The position numbers and the translations under genes are program-made. Shown here in pieces: positions 1-10,816 of a stretch of 64,000 nucleotides of DNA. Source of the stretch: Lutjanus erythropterus. Lineage: Eukaryota; Chordata; Actinopteri; Lutjaniformes; Lutjanidae. The stretch lies in contig CM034595.1 in NCBI GenBank assembly GCA_020091685.1, positions 17,629,189-17,693,188 of the forward strand. Reading direction: 5' to 3'. Every line of letters begins with the position of its first letter. Position 1 is the stretch's first letter. The notes under the pieces are model-generated. The model ran no database searches. It worked only from the letters and a program-made list of their open reading frames with translations, and was not told the DNA's origin.

Positions 1-1379
1 CAAATTAGAAAAGTAGTGTGCACAGCATCAAATCACCACTGCATCTCTTGTGCACTATGGTTGAAGAAGTTTCTTCCTCTTTGGTGCATATTATGAACAG
101 AAATACATATAATGTCCAGGAAATCCATATTAATTTAAACTGCTATAATCTGATCTTGATAAACAACACATTCACACACTAAAATGCTAATTATGATTCC
201 CTGAAAAACTATAGGTAAATTAAATTTTCGGCTTAATTAAAGTAGCTCAAACACCCTGAAATGGCAAACTTAGTGTATTCAACAAACGAGTCAGTATGCA
301 TTCTGACAAATCTGTGGAGAGGAATTCAGAGTTTTAACGGCATAATTGCATGTTAGAACAAGAACTCTTTAATCACTCCACAGCTTGATTCAGAAGCTGA
401 AGCTGTGCCAGACGTAAGGTACAAAAACTGTGTATACAAATGTCTAGTTTGCTGCTGTAAACAGTAAGAGGCTGTGAAAAAGTGAACAGCACTGTCATGT
501 AGACAAACATCTTAGCAACAAACACTATGTAGGTAAAACCATCAGAGACAACAAACAAAGGTCTTAGGTGTGAAACAAAGACAGAAACAACTAAAACAGT
601 AACAAAGTAAAACTGTATTTCATATTGTAAGGTAGAGAGAAAGATTAAAGCAAAGTCTGTAGGTTTCAGATCACATCAATGTTTACTTCAGCTGAGCAAG
701 AAGTCCCGGAGGAGCAAAATCTGAAAGAAGCACAAAAAACTGCACAGTATGGACTCTGATTGGAGGGCAGGTTCTTGTCAGCACCTCAGTTCTGGTTGCT
801 TTATCTGGCAAAGTATTGATTCTACTTTACTCTCTGAAGTCAGTGATCAGACACAAGGACCTTTGGCGTACGTGGTTGCAGAGGCTGTTTGAGTGAGTGG
901 TCAGGTGAATTTGGTTAATACAATTATTTCAGCTATAAGGAGTTTACAAATGAATGGAAATCTGCATTTGATAGAGTTATAATCACAGACTGTATATTAA
1001 ATAGTGGAGGGAGCTTCTGGGTCTGAAAAGTGAGGACATTGCAGAACTGCCTTAAATCTGCATTCTTTCAAATGGGCAGCAGGCGTTTATTCCACTGGCT
1101 ACAAAACAAGTACAATTGTATGTACTCTTATGGAAAATGACCCTACTTCTCACTTGATTTATGACCTCAGTAAACAATTGCCTAAATATATGGTTTAAAT
1201 CACTTCATTCATGTGCCAAGGCTAGCAGCAGCCTGAGCAATTTCAGTCATTCTCTCTCCCCTCTTTCTTGTCTACCTTCAGCTGTGCTGTCATAATAAAG
1301 AAAAGCCCAAAAAAATAATTTAACAAAGGGTCAAATAGAAGATAAAGAAGGTATGCATTAGGGCAGGGCTACTTTGTGA
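1..1379. other. AT-rich unique sequence, no feature recognised
   Basis: No open frame of note, no tandem repeat and no terminal inverted repeat seen. The stretch is AT-rich non-coding DNA with ordinary base composition for this window. Confidence 0.5.
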
Positions 1380-1876
1380 CTGACAACTCATTCTCAATAC
1401 TAATTCTTTCTCATTCTCAATACGTCCAGTGACCAAACCATCAAACTAGGCAGTGCTGATCAAGATTCTGTTATTGCATTGCATATTTCTAACCTAAAAT
1501 GTTTTAAGAAACATAAAAGTATACTAGTTAGCTGCAATATGAAACAGATTGTGACCCAACAACTGTCATTGTGTATTTCCAATGGAGCCTCTTGAAACTC
1601 CAACTGTTAAACTGGGCAGGTGTTGGTCAAATATGGGTCAATATTTTGTTACTACATCGACTGTTTCGACTCTAAATTTCTTTAAAAACATGTTTTAGTG
1701 TACTGGTTAGTTGTAATATGAGAGAATTTATGGTTTTGCAGGCCACATTTTTTCCTGCTGTACCAATGAACCAAAACCAGCTTCATGTTCTTGTTGGTAT
1801 TGCACATGCTCTGGTTGTAAAAAATCAAGATGGTGACCCCCATAATGCCAAACCTGAGGCTTCAAAACAAATGGAT
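1380..1876 (-). mobile_element. Teleost interspersed repeat (family T), reverse orientation
   Basis: The right part (about 1811-1876) reads, on the reverse strand, as a segment resembling a fish repeat I recall. That segment runs from a GAAGCCTCAGGTTTGGCAT-like motif into a poly-T and CAACCAGA motif. A related copy lies in the opposite direction at 16731-17097. The left part holds two diverged direct copies of a roughly 170-bp unit. No coding capacity is visible, so this is a non-autonomous or fragmentary element. The left edge is uncertain. Confidence 0.55.
1438..1780. repeat. Diverged tandem duplication, period about 166-179 bp
   Basis: Matching landmarks recur in the same order. AAACTAGGCAG at 1443 pairs with AAACTGGGCAG at 1609, and TACTAGTTAGCTGCAATATGA at 1522 pairs with TACTGGTTAGTTGTAATATGA at 1701. 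The spacing grows from 166 to 179 bp, so indels have accumulated. The pair lies inside the repeat annotated at 1380-1876. Confidence 0.7.
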
Positions 1877-2390
1877 GATGAAAAGTTTTAAATTAGCAGT
1901 TTTAAAATTAAATATATTTGATTTTAATAATTTTATTTAATGAAAAAACTCACAAAAAACTCAAACATGATAGCACTTAACATTCCAGCTTGTTAATTCC
2001 TTCCATATATTCAAAAAGCACTGTCTTGTTACGCCTAAATGATCTAAAAAAATGTTTGTGCACTAAATTTACATTTAGCTTTGTTTTTATTTATATTGTG
2101 TTTTGTATGTTCAGTAGCCTGTATTGGATGATATTTTTTGTCAGGCTCACACACCACAAATAAGGACAACACTGAAATAAATTCACTTTAGAGAATTTCA
2201 AACAATGATTTGTCTCTGAATGAAAATGACATGTGAACCCTAATCTGAATCTATCCTCTCAGTTTTTCCTCTCTCTCTTCCCTCCATGTCTCTCTTTTCT
2301 ACCCTCTCACCACCCCCTCGCTTTACTCTTCACTCCCTCACCTAACCCATTATTCCATAGCTTGTGTGAAAAGGGTAATCGCTCAAATCA
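1877..2390. other. Unique AT-rich DNA ending in a pyrimidine tract
   Basis: No gene or transposon is recognised. About 2262-2350 is a C/T-rich run on the plus strand (CTCTCTCTTCCCTCC-type). Confidence 0.45.
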
Positions 2391-2700
2391 TTCAAAGGCA
2401 ACTATCTGTGTGTGACACTGGGGAGCATAACCATCATCACAAGCAGCCGCTAATGGCTCTCTCTGGATCCAGGAAAAACGCTCCGCAGCTCGGCCTAGTG
2501 CGGCGCAGGGCAGCAGGGCCAAATGCTGTGGGCACTACAGTGCTGCAGCCAGGGCCAAATTTTACCCTAATGAATTTGGACCTTGCCAGGTTATTGCAAA
2601 AGGCAGCCACGGCCATCCAATACCCTCCTAGATGATCTGAAGCGACTCCCGTGGCCACCGTTCATGCCAGGGAGCCCAGTGCCATGTGGAAATAGAGGGA
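2391..2700. other. GC-richer unique block, candidate conserved non-coding element
   Basis: This stretch is clearly richer in G and C than its flanks, non-repetitive and of balanced complexity, with several GGGCCAAAT-type repeats of a short motif (CAGGGCCAAAT at 2515 and 2550). Short overlapping frames run on both strands (to 89 codons) but resemble no protein I know and show no splice context, so I do not call a gene. Conservation is inferred only from sequence character. Confidence 0.35.
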
Positions 2701-2772
2701 TAGGGAGGGGAGGGGGACTGTGGCTGTTTTTGTCTTTGGCACCCGTCTGCTCAGCTCAAGCGTTCATTCCTG

Positions 2773-2784
2773 CACACACACACA

Positions 2785-2848
<64 letters not shown>

Positions 2849-2868
2849 CTCTCTCACTCACACACACA
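2773..2868. repeat. (CA)n microsatellite with CT interruption
   Basis: CA dinucleotides run from 2773 to about 2845 with one AAA interruption near 2787, then a short CT run, then more CA. The His-Thr-rich frame across it is an artefact of the repeat. Confidence 0.97.
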
Positions 2869-3456
2869 GGGCCTTACAAGCAAACACTGACATGTACGTG
2901 TCCACGCTCACCAACACACACATGCATCTTGTACACAAAAACAAAAGGGGACAATTTCACATGCACAAGCTCACACACACACATTTCCAAACACTGCCAC
3001 ACTAGCTGTAATGAAGCCTGAAGAAAATGGCACGATATCCTATTATTTCCAGTGTTCAAATTTGGAGAGAATGTGTTTTTTCTTTCCCACAATGAACATA
3101 TTGATTTTTTCCTCTGAATTGCTTGGACGCTTTTGCATATTGTATATTGAACACTGGTCCAGTCCACATTGAAATGCACTGTTTTTATGGGTTTTGGGAG
3201 TGATTTGAAAGGCTATGAGAGGCTGGAAATCCCTTTTTTAGCACTAATTTTTGCATGCAGTTTCCTTGTTAAAAGCAGATTTTAAGCGGATGTATATTGA
3301 GAAACCAAATTTGTTCAACTACCCAAATGCTGAAAGCTAAACATCCACAGGCCTTACATGAAAAAAGAGCACTGGTTATGCTTCATTAGTGGGCTGCCAT
3401 TACCTTATTAAAATGTATTAACCATGTACCATTAGGCAGTGTTGGTATCATCATTT
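2869..3456. other. Unique AT-rich DNA, no feature recognised
   Basis: Some further dispersed CA-rich words occur to about 2985. Otherwise there is no repeat or coding signal. Confidence 0.45.
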
Positions 3457-4234
3457 ATTAAAGGGATAGTTCAAATTATTTAATGTTGGGTTGTATGAGG
3501 TACTTATTGATAATCAGTGTGTTAGCTACAGTACATGCTGTTCCGCATACCCTGTAGGAGTAGCAGCGCAGAAGCTAAGCAATGAATTGCTCTGGACAGG
3601 GTCAGCAACAAAACATATTTTAGCCACTTAAAAGTGGCCCATGTAAAAACAATAAATATCAATTTAAATGTATGTTTTATTGATGATATTTTCACTGCCT
3701 TACTTTGCTTCCACATTGCCTTTTCTGATGGGAAACCGTTATAGAAGCCAAATATTAGTCTCTCCAAACCAACCAAATCCACAGGTGAAATCAGTGGTTT
3801 TACTTTGCAGAGCACAAGAGTCACTGCTCTACTGCTGTCTCAATCTTTGAGTTTGTTTTCGTTGCTATGTGACTTTGGGGTTTTAAAAGGATAGTTTGAA
3901 TTCACCAAACCAGCAACTCCTATGTTTTGTGGAATAAAATGACTGATTTCACCCATGGAGTTTGGCTGTTTTATGAGAATGATATTTGGCTTAAAGCAGG
4001 GAAAATATTCTAAATATAGTGTACACTTAAACGGATAAAGTTTTTTTTAGATGGACCATTTTAAGTAGCTAAAACACCTTTTGTTGCTGCCCATTAACAT
4101 TGCTTAGCTTCTGTGCTGGTACTCCGCTCTGCTTCTCTAAAGTAGGGCCGTGCCAACCAGCATCTACTGTAGGAAATACATTATCAGTACGTACCTCATA
4201 TGACCCTGCATTAAATAATCCAAACTGTCTTTAA
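3457..4234. mobile_element. TTAA-bounded palindromic (foldback) MITE, copy 1
   Basis: The left end TTAAAGGGATAGTTCAAATT matches the reverse complement of the right end, TTTAAAGACAGTTTGGATT. The match continues well inward: both arms carry TATGAGGTACNTA, a GAAGCTAAGCAATG-like motif, and TAAGTGTACACT next to AATATT. The element is therefore close to a full-length palindrome of two arms of about 380 bp. It begins and ends in TTAA, as expected for piggyBac-type target sites, and has no transposase. A second copy is at 6981-7796. I recognise the family as abundant in percomorph genomes, but its formal name was not searched. Confidence 0.85.
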
Positions 4235-4430
4235 ATCCAACTTTCTTTTATCTCTTTCCCAGCCATTTCTTTATCTTTTATCTCCCCATCCACCTTTCCT
4301 TCATTCCTCTACTTCCTACGTCTATCTTCCTCCATCCTCCTCTGTAACCTATCTCCTTCCCTCCACCATCTCCTGTAACACACACTGCTCTTTTCTCCCT
4401 GCCTGTTTTCCTCTGTCCAATATGCTCAAG
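4235..4430. repeat. Pyrimidine-rich low-complexity tract
   Basis: C/T-rich plus strand (TTTCTTTATCTTTTATCTCC and similar), about 190 bp, between the foldback element and a unique block. Confidence 0.6.
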
Positions 4431-4660
4431 GCCCCCCAGCTGTGTTACAGGTAGCGAAAGTCTCCTTCAATTAGACATAATCATCACTCACGGTCAATGA
4501 TTGCGCTAAAGGCTAACTTCCAGTCTATGAGGGGGCCTTCGCATCTAATGCACTGATTCAGCTTGTCTCGGCCAACTTCTCTGTCTGCTGAAACCAAAGC
4601 AATTTATTCGTCGCCCAAGGCTCTTTTGGCAACAGCCAGTTGAGCAAGCTAACGGAGAGA
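4431..4660. other. Unique block, candidate conserved non-coding element
   Basis: Mixed-complexity sequence with homeodomain-like AATTAGACATAATCATC and GGTCAATGATTGCG words and no repeat signature. It is flanked by a pyrimidine tract on the left and a purine tract on the right. There is no coding evidence. The regulatory role is inference. Confidence 0.33.
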
Positions 4661-4745
4661 CAGATAGAGAGACACGAGGAGGGGTGAGAGTGAGAGAGAG
4701 GGAGCGTGAAGGAGGGGAAGGAGGACTCTCTTTTTCTCTCTCTGA
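4661..4745. repeat. Purine-rich GA tract
   Basis: GAGAGACAGATAGAGAGACACG then GAGTGAGAGAGAGGGAGCG, ending in a CT run at 4729-4743. The purine and pyrimidine halves can pair into a loose hairpin. It produces spurious Arg-Glu-rich frames. Confidence 0.7.
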
Positions 4746-5285
4746 GATACAATTTAATCAGAGACATCTGTGCGCAGGCAGGCAGCTTTTCCTTGGAGGA
4801 GACTTAAGCAGAGTCTTAGTTAGGGGGCTGTGTTTGAAGTGCCGGGGAATTATCACTTTCTTCCAATAACAGTGCCAGGGATGGAGAGAGAAAGAGAGAG
4901 CATAGAAAAACAGAAAATCTAGTTAATCTGCTTCATCCCGGTGTGCCGGGGTGTGCTCCGGACACATGAGAACCAAATCCAATCATCAGACAGGAAAGGC
5001 ACACAGCTGACCAATCAAGTTACCACCTCGCTGGCCAAATAGACAAGGCCAGAGGAAATTAAATACTGTAGGTTTTAAAGTAGGGGGTGGAGCAGGGAAT
5101 GTGTGTGTGTGTGTATGGGTGTGTGTTATACCTTTTTTACACCAAAATTTGCCTGTATATGAGGTTTTTTCAAACGCGCCTAAACCTGCTCAGAATAGGT
5201 GATTTACCATTTTCCCATTGCCAGTAGACAAGTTTACCTTCCTGTTTTGTTTTCCTAATGTGCTCTGGAAAGCCAAGACTCAACC
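4746..5285. other. Unique DNA with a short GT tract
   Basis: There is no gene or element recognised. A GT-rich run lies at about 5099-5127. The rest is ordinary AT-rich DNA. Confidence 0.45.
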
Positions 5286-5289
5286 GAGA

Positions 5290-5935
5290 CAAAAAGTTTT
5301 TTAAACATATCTGTGTGTTCGGCTCTCTGTACTGTTCTAGCGTCAAACTGACTCTCTGTGGTTTGAACTTTAGTTTTGTGGTATGTGCACCATTTTACCG
5401 TTAACTCATGTTCACTTTTATCTGTTTAGGAGTGATTTAGTAACTTAAAAATAACGGCACATTTCCTTATTCTGCTGCTTCTTACTTACAGCATCTAACA
5501 AAATATTGGGGGACTTTTATAGTGAAGAATTTATAGGAAATAAAATATAACCCCTGTTCAGATGCTTGACTGAAGATGAGCATTTCATCAGTGAATACAC
5601 ACTTTCAAGCAGGTGGAAACTCAGCTGTGCTGGGCTACCACACCGAGTCTACCAAGTCAAGTGTGTGTTTGTTCAGCTCTTTATCACTTTTGTAGTTTCT
5701 AACTGGATCTCTGTGGTTTGAAGTTTATGTTTTGCAATGCTGTTTTTATGTTCAGGTGTTTGCTTTATTTTGCCGTTTCATGTATGTTTTTAGTTGGATA
5801 GGAATTATGTTAAATTACTAGCGATGAGGAACATTTCCTGATTTTGCTGCTTCATAATAAGAGCTTTTTGATAACAAAATAACAGGGGACTTTTATTGTG
5901 AAGAATTTATGGGAGCATATATGAGAAAGGGACGA
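5290..5935. repeat. Tandem duplication, period about 355-376 bp
   Basis: Two diverged direct copies, roughly 5290-5560 and 5645-5935. Landmarks shared in order are CTCTGTGGTTTGAA (5354 and 5709), TTTTGCTGCTTC or TTCTGCTGCTTC, and GGGGACTTTTATTGTGAAGAATTTATGGG against its counterpart near 5508. No open frame is retained. Confidence 0.72.
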
Positions 5936-6980
5936 AAGAGTTGCAGTAGTTACCCACAGAGGTGACAGCCTTCAATTAGGAAATCCACCTGGGTGTTGTG
6001 TTTCCATCACTGCCTATCAGAGCTGGAGTGACAAATACCTGTGACTACTGTAGAGTTCCAGAAATGAATTGTACCCTTGTACCACTGAAGACAAAAGCCA
6101 GATGTTAGTGGGTGTTAGTGGTTTTTTGTCCAGTATAAAAGCAGCTTTGATGTGTTTGCTCATCTGTAATACTTTAAATGAGGTGCGATGTCATCCTCAA
6201 GCATTACAGCTCAAGAGTAGGCTGCGTTACGAGGCAAGAGAAATAGATCCAAAAGTGTTCTGTGTAATACAAAACTATCACATTACTAATAGCAGGCATC
6301 TGTGCCCTTTTTAATGTCTCCTTTTATTTCCTTAACTCATTCCTCAAGCCTGTGATCTTAATTGCCATGAGTCACAACTCAGAAATACAACATGACATCT
6401 CCTGTTGGTTCATTTAGTCCCTTTCTTTTAGCCGCCGTCCTGCTCTGAGTGGCCGAGCTGTGAAGAGACATAATTTGGGTGAAGTCTGAGAGGGGAGCGA
6501 TAACCGCATAAGAGCGGGGCAAGAAGGTTAAAAGGAAAGATAGTTCCTGCCATCGTGTGCTTTGCTAAAGGGCAAGAGAGGTGTGGAAGTGCTGTGTATG
6601 TGTGTGCACATATAGAGAATAAGTGCATGTCTTCGTTATTGTCCTGTGTGTGTATGTATCAGTGCACGTCCTCATCCCTCCTTGGTATCTTAAAATAGTC
6701 AAGTGATGGAAGCTCGACAGAGATAGAGACCTTGAGCAGTTTGAAGTCACAGTTCAACAAGGCTGAGTGTTGCCAGACAGTGCCGTCATCACTGTCACAT
6801 CAAAGGAATGAGGAGTTTTTTTTAAAGCAGTCACTGCTCTATGCCCTCTTTGATGAATCTTGTATGATAAACCCCCACGATAACTAAAATAATTACGCAC
6901 CCAGTGTAAACTCAACACCGACACCAGCACAAATCCAAACATTGTTTTTTTCAGTGTTCTCTTCAGTGTGGTCTTTGAGT
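5936..6980. other. Unique DNA, no feature recognised
   Basis: Several short frames on both strands, including one dense in Thr, His and Tyr codons across GT-rich sequence at 6590-6665. None resembles a protein, and no TIRs were seen. Confidence 0.45.
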
Positions 6981-7796
6981 TTAAAGGGATAATTTGGATT
7001 ATTTAAGGTGGAGTTTTATGGGGTACTTATCGATAGTCCGTGTAGATGCTGGTCAACACGCCTCCAGTTTGGAGGGGCAGAGAGGGGCATCAGCACAGAA
7101 GCTATGTAATGTATTGTTGTGGACTGGATCAGAAACAAAATGTAATTTAGCCACTTAAAAAATTGTCCACCTAAAAAAAATCAATATTAGTTTAAGTGTA
7201 CACTATATTTAAAATATTGTCACTAGGTTACCTTTCCATCAGACAGGCTTTTCCAAGGAGAAACCACCGTTACATAAACCAAATACTGTCCTCTCCAAAT
7301 GAGAGTTACTGGTCTACTGCTGCCTCGATCAGCTAGTTTTGTTTGTGTTATGGTCCGACGTTGGTGAATCTGAACTATCCTTTTAAAACACAAAAGTCAC
7401 ACAATGACATAAACAAACAAATTGAGGGAGCAGTAGATCATCAGCTCCTGCATTTTGTAAGGTAAAATTACCGATTTCACCCATGGAGTTTAGTTTGTTT
7501 AGAGAGAGCAGTATTCAGCTTATATAACGGCAGTTTTAAGTCTGAAAAGGCTGTATGTCATCAAGGTAAAGCAGTGAAAATATTCTAAATATACTGTACA
7601 CTTAAAGTGATGTTAATTGTTTTTAGATGGACCTTATTTAAGTGGCTAAGATATGTTTTGTTGCTGACCCTATTCACAGTAGTACATTCTTTAGCTTCAA
7701 TGCCAGTACCCCTCTCTGCTTCTCCTAAATGGGGCACTAACTACTGATGATTGATAACCTCATACAACCCTACATTAACTCTGAACTATACCTTTA
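6981..7796. mobile_element. TTAA-bounded palindromic (foldback) MITE, copy 2
   Basis: Ends TTAAAGGGATAATTTGGATT and, as reverse complement, TTAAAGGTATAGTTCAGAG. The inner landmarks match copy 1: GAAGCTATGTAATG, GCCACTTAAAAAATTG, TTTAAGTGTACACTATATTT on the left arm and their complements on the right arm. It is 816 bp including the TTAA ends, with no coding potential. The central spacer carries the TGAACTATCCTTTTAAAACA segment also found at 17107. Confidence 0.85.
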
Positions 7797-8700
7797 AGTG
7801 TGGCCGTAATAGTGCCACACAAAGAAAGCATTAAAATCTGCCTTTTGGCATGATCCAGGTAGCTTATGATCTCATTATTCAGGTACCAAGAACCACTGAC
7901 TTAATGGCAGAACAAACATTGTTTTAGAAAGGCAAAGCAATAACTTAAATACTTTCCGACATTTATACCAACCTGTGAACGAGCAGACGTGTGTAATATG
8001 TAAAGTATAATCCTGTGAAAGTGAAGGCTGCGTCGGGGCACAGATGAGTTACAAAGTGAGTGGTAAATCAATCGGGCAGATTGTTACATTCACTTGAATC
8101 ATAACAGACACATGCCAAACAATGATGAGGTTCTCTGTCTGTCTCACACAAACACACACACAATCACACTCACATACACACACGCAGGCTGTGATTACAG
8201 CTTGGGAAAGTAGTAATTTAGTCCATGATTACAATCTATCAGGCTGCCTGGGGCCAGACTCTGAGAAGTGTCTGTCTAAATGACACTTTAATAAGACGCC
8301 GTCAAACACACAAAAGGTACAGGCGCACATGCAGGCACACGCTCATGCAGGCTCAATGGTAGCCACGTTACACACACACACACTCATGCACATTTAAGCA
8401 TGCATAATAATAATGTATGCACACATTACTGCACACACACGGACACACACAGAAATGAGTAAACTTGCTGCAAAAGCATGCACACTTTACACACTCTTGC
8501 ATGCATGATTGCACACACACACACACTCCAAAGATGGCATCTAGAGTGATTACTTTTATCACTCACAGTGTGTCAGCCATGCATCATTTCAGATGAACGC
8601 TCCCCTCTCCTTCTCTCACTGCCTGACACTGGATAAATGCAAATGAAGTTGTTGTGGAGCAGATCTCATGCAGCAAAATGAATAATGCCTCTTTGTTTAG
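7797..8700. repeat. CA-rich low-complexity region with unique spacers
   Basis: Short (CA)n clusters at about 8150-8182, 8313-8345, 8373-8384, 8440-8450 and 8512-8525 are dispersed in unique DNA. An octamer ATGCAAAT lies at 8637. Cysteine-rich minus-strand frames here are artefacts of TG/CA repeats. Confidence 0.65.
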
Positions 8701-9865
8701 TTGTATTTTTTTTTTTCAGACACTGTCCTGCACAAGAGAGTTTCAACTATGTAAGCAAGGTGATTTAATTCTGTGTGTTCATCCACCCTGATTAAATAAG
8801 TAGTTTTTACTTGAGCAACTTCTCTTTTAACCTCTGAAGGAGCAAAGGTCATCTGCCCTCTTCATAATATTATCAATCATTTTAATCAGTTCTTAGATTG
8901 TAGTAATTTGTCCTGTTGCTGTTGTTGCTATATATAAATACCAAGAGACACATTAGCTATTGAGGCTTATATGGATTTATTTGTGTACTTAAAAGATGCT
9001 CAGGTAATATCCAATACAAGGGACCCAGGTAAACAAAAGAAAAATAACTTTGTAAGTGAAAAAATCCTCCCAAGCAATTACTGTGAAGGACAATTTATCA
9101 AGCAGCCATCACAGATTTCAAAGGTGTTCCTTCGCCTACACCAGCACATGTTTTACATATTTTACCTTGCCTAACAACCAGTTGTTAGATTTGTAATGTT
9201 AATGTGAGTCATTTCAATTCAATCACTTTTACACATAACATACTTGACAGTGCCAAAGAGGCATGCAGTTCAAAATAACTGCTGCATTTCTGCCATGTTG
9301 AAGTGAATGGCACGTTTTTGTTTTTTTTTTATTATTATTACAGAGTAAGAAACTTAGGAGCAGAACACCTGGGCAAAGAATAAGTTTGTAATGCCGGCAA
9401 AAATACAAGAACTTTCTTATCTTATCATGCAAGCCGTGTGTGTCCACTTTCTATGCTTCAGTAAGACTCCAGCAAGTGAAATCAATTCAACCTCAAGAAG
9501 TTCAAATATTTGCCCCAGACGGATAGACACACCAAAACAGATCAAATGAAAACATGCTAATGACTAAAAGAATACACAAAACATACGAAATAAAGTCAGG
9601 TGAGTGGTGTGAGATTTTTTTTTCTCTTGCGGCTGACATGTATGATGCTATAAATCAGTGAGTAATCAAATCTAATCTGAAACCCACAATTTATCATTAC
9701 GAAGCTTTCAAGTTTCAGTATAAACACCTGTTTAAAGAAGTCTGACTCAGCCGAGAGCTTCAAACAGTAAGAAATGCAAATAACCATTCCCAAAATCCAA
9801 ACCTCTGTTTCACTTTACAGATGTGTAATCAGCTCATGTAATCAACCCGGTTGTCTTTTTTTATT
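8701..9865. other. AT-rich unique DNA, no feature recognised
   Basis: Contains short T runs (8709-8717 and 9323-9332) and a small TTATTATTA run. No gene or transposon signature was recognised. Confidence 0.45.
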
Positions 9866-9871
9866 TACGTC

Positions 9872-9980
9872 AGCAGGGTGGTGTAGTGATAATAGAGAGG
9901 CCTTCGTTCAGCTGGAACACCCGGGCCTATTGGGCCGTTGTGACAACATTTGTCCTGTCTTACAGTTTGAATCCCCACTA
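9872..9980 (+). mobile_element. Possible degenerate tRNA-derived SINE head
   Basis: GGTGGTGTAGTGATAATAG (about 9878-9896) resembles the A-box region of fish tRNA-SINEs (GGTGGCGTAGTGGTTAG in common families), and CAGTTTGAATCCCC at about 9964-9977 resembles a B box. The spacing, about 80 bp, is longer than usual, so it is either an expanded or decayed copy or a coincidence. No SINE tail was identified. Confidence 0.35.
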
Positions 9981-10029
9981 GCAGTAGATTACATAATGTA
10001 TTGCATACAATGTAAAAAGAAAAAAAAGC

Positions 10030-10816
10030 ATATAAGGGTTTAGTGGAATCAACTAATCTTTTCTTACTAACTTAACATAAATAGCCAAGTTCCATTTATT
10101 CAAGTAAATTAAACTTTAGATTTTTAGTATTTATTTTCAGAAAACGTATACATACATTTTTTATGAGTTTAATGTTTAGAGTTTATGAGTTTAATGAATG
10201 AACTATACAGTGTTCTATCAACTCATTAAATCAAGTTTCTAAAGAAATATGATAACTATATTAGCAGACTTCCCAGCATGCATCGTTTGAGAGTTAAAAC
10301 TCACCTCACACCCTCACCCGTCATTTGAAGAAAACATATATGATGAAAACTGGTTGTGTGTTTCTGATACACTTTAAGATAAGTCATAATTGCTTCTTTT
10401 CACAACAGTGGAAAACACTGCGTACCATGATGAAGATTAATACTGATTAAAACCTACCCCCTTTCACTTAAAGTATAAGAAATTCAATGCCAATGAATTC
10501 AGTGCCAATGCTGGAACAAAGTAGCTCCAACAGGAGCAGCTGAAGCAGTGAGGTTTTTATGTGAAATGAAGAACTGACTTTTCTAACTGAGAAAATGTGA
10601 AAGGAAATCTGGAAGAAAATGTTCTTGTAATATTTTAATATCAAGTTTATTTGACTAGAGATGTTTTGTTGTTTTGAATCATTACAAAATAACCTTAACA
10701 TGACTTTTCAAAGTCTGTGAACTTGGCTATGTAAAAAATGTACTTAAGGCAGCCCAGACACTAACTTTTTAAAGTCAAAACAAAAGTTTTTTTTTGTTTT
10801 TTGTTTTTTACAGTGT
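10030..10816 (-). mobile_element. ACACTGTAAAA-type MITE, copy C4 (reverse orientation)
   Basis: Read on the minus strand it begins CACTGTAAAAAACAAAA at 10815 and continues through GAAAAGTCATGTTAAGG and TTTTGTAATGATTCAAAA, which are also present in the copies at 44184, 47037 and 48340. The plus-strand motif CGTTTGAGAGTTAAAACTC at 10284 recurs as TTGTTTGAGAGTTAAAACTC near 48507. The element is non-coding. The far edge near 10030 is approximate. Confidence 0.65.

Noticed and set aside
2583..3005. 140-codon frame with His-Thr repeats
   Set aside because: Produced by the (CA)n microsatellite.
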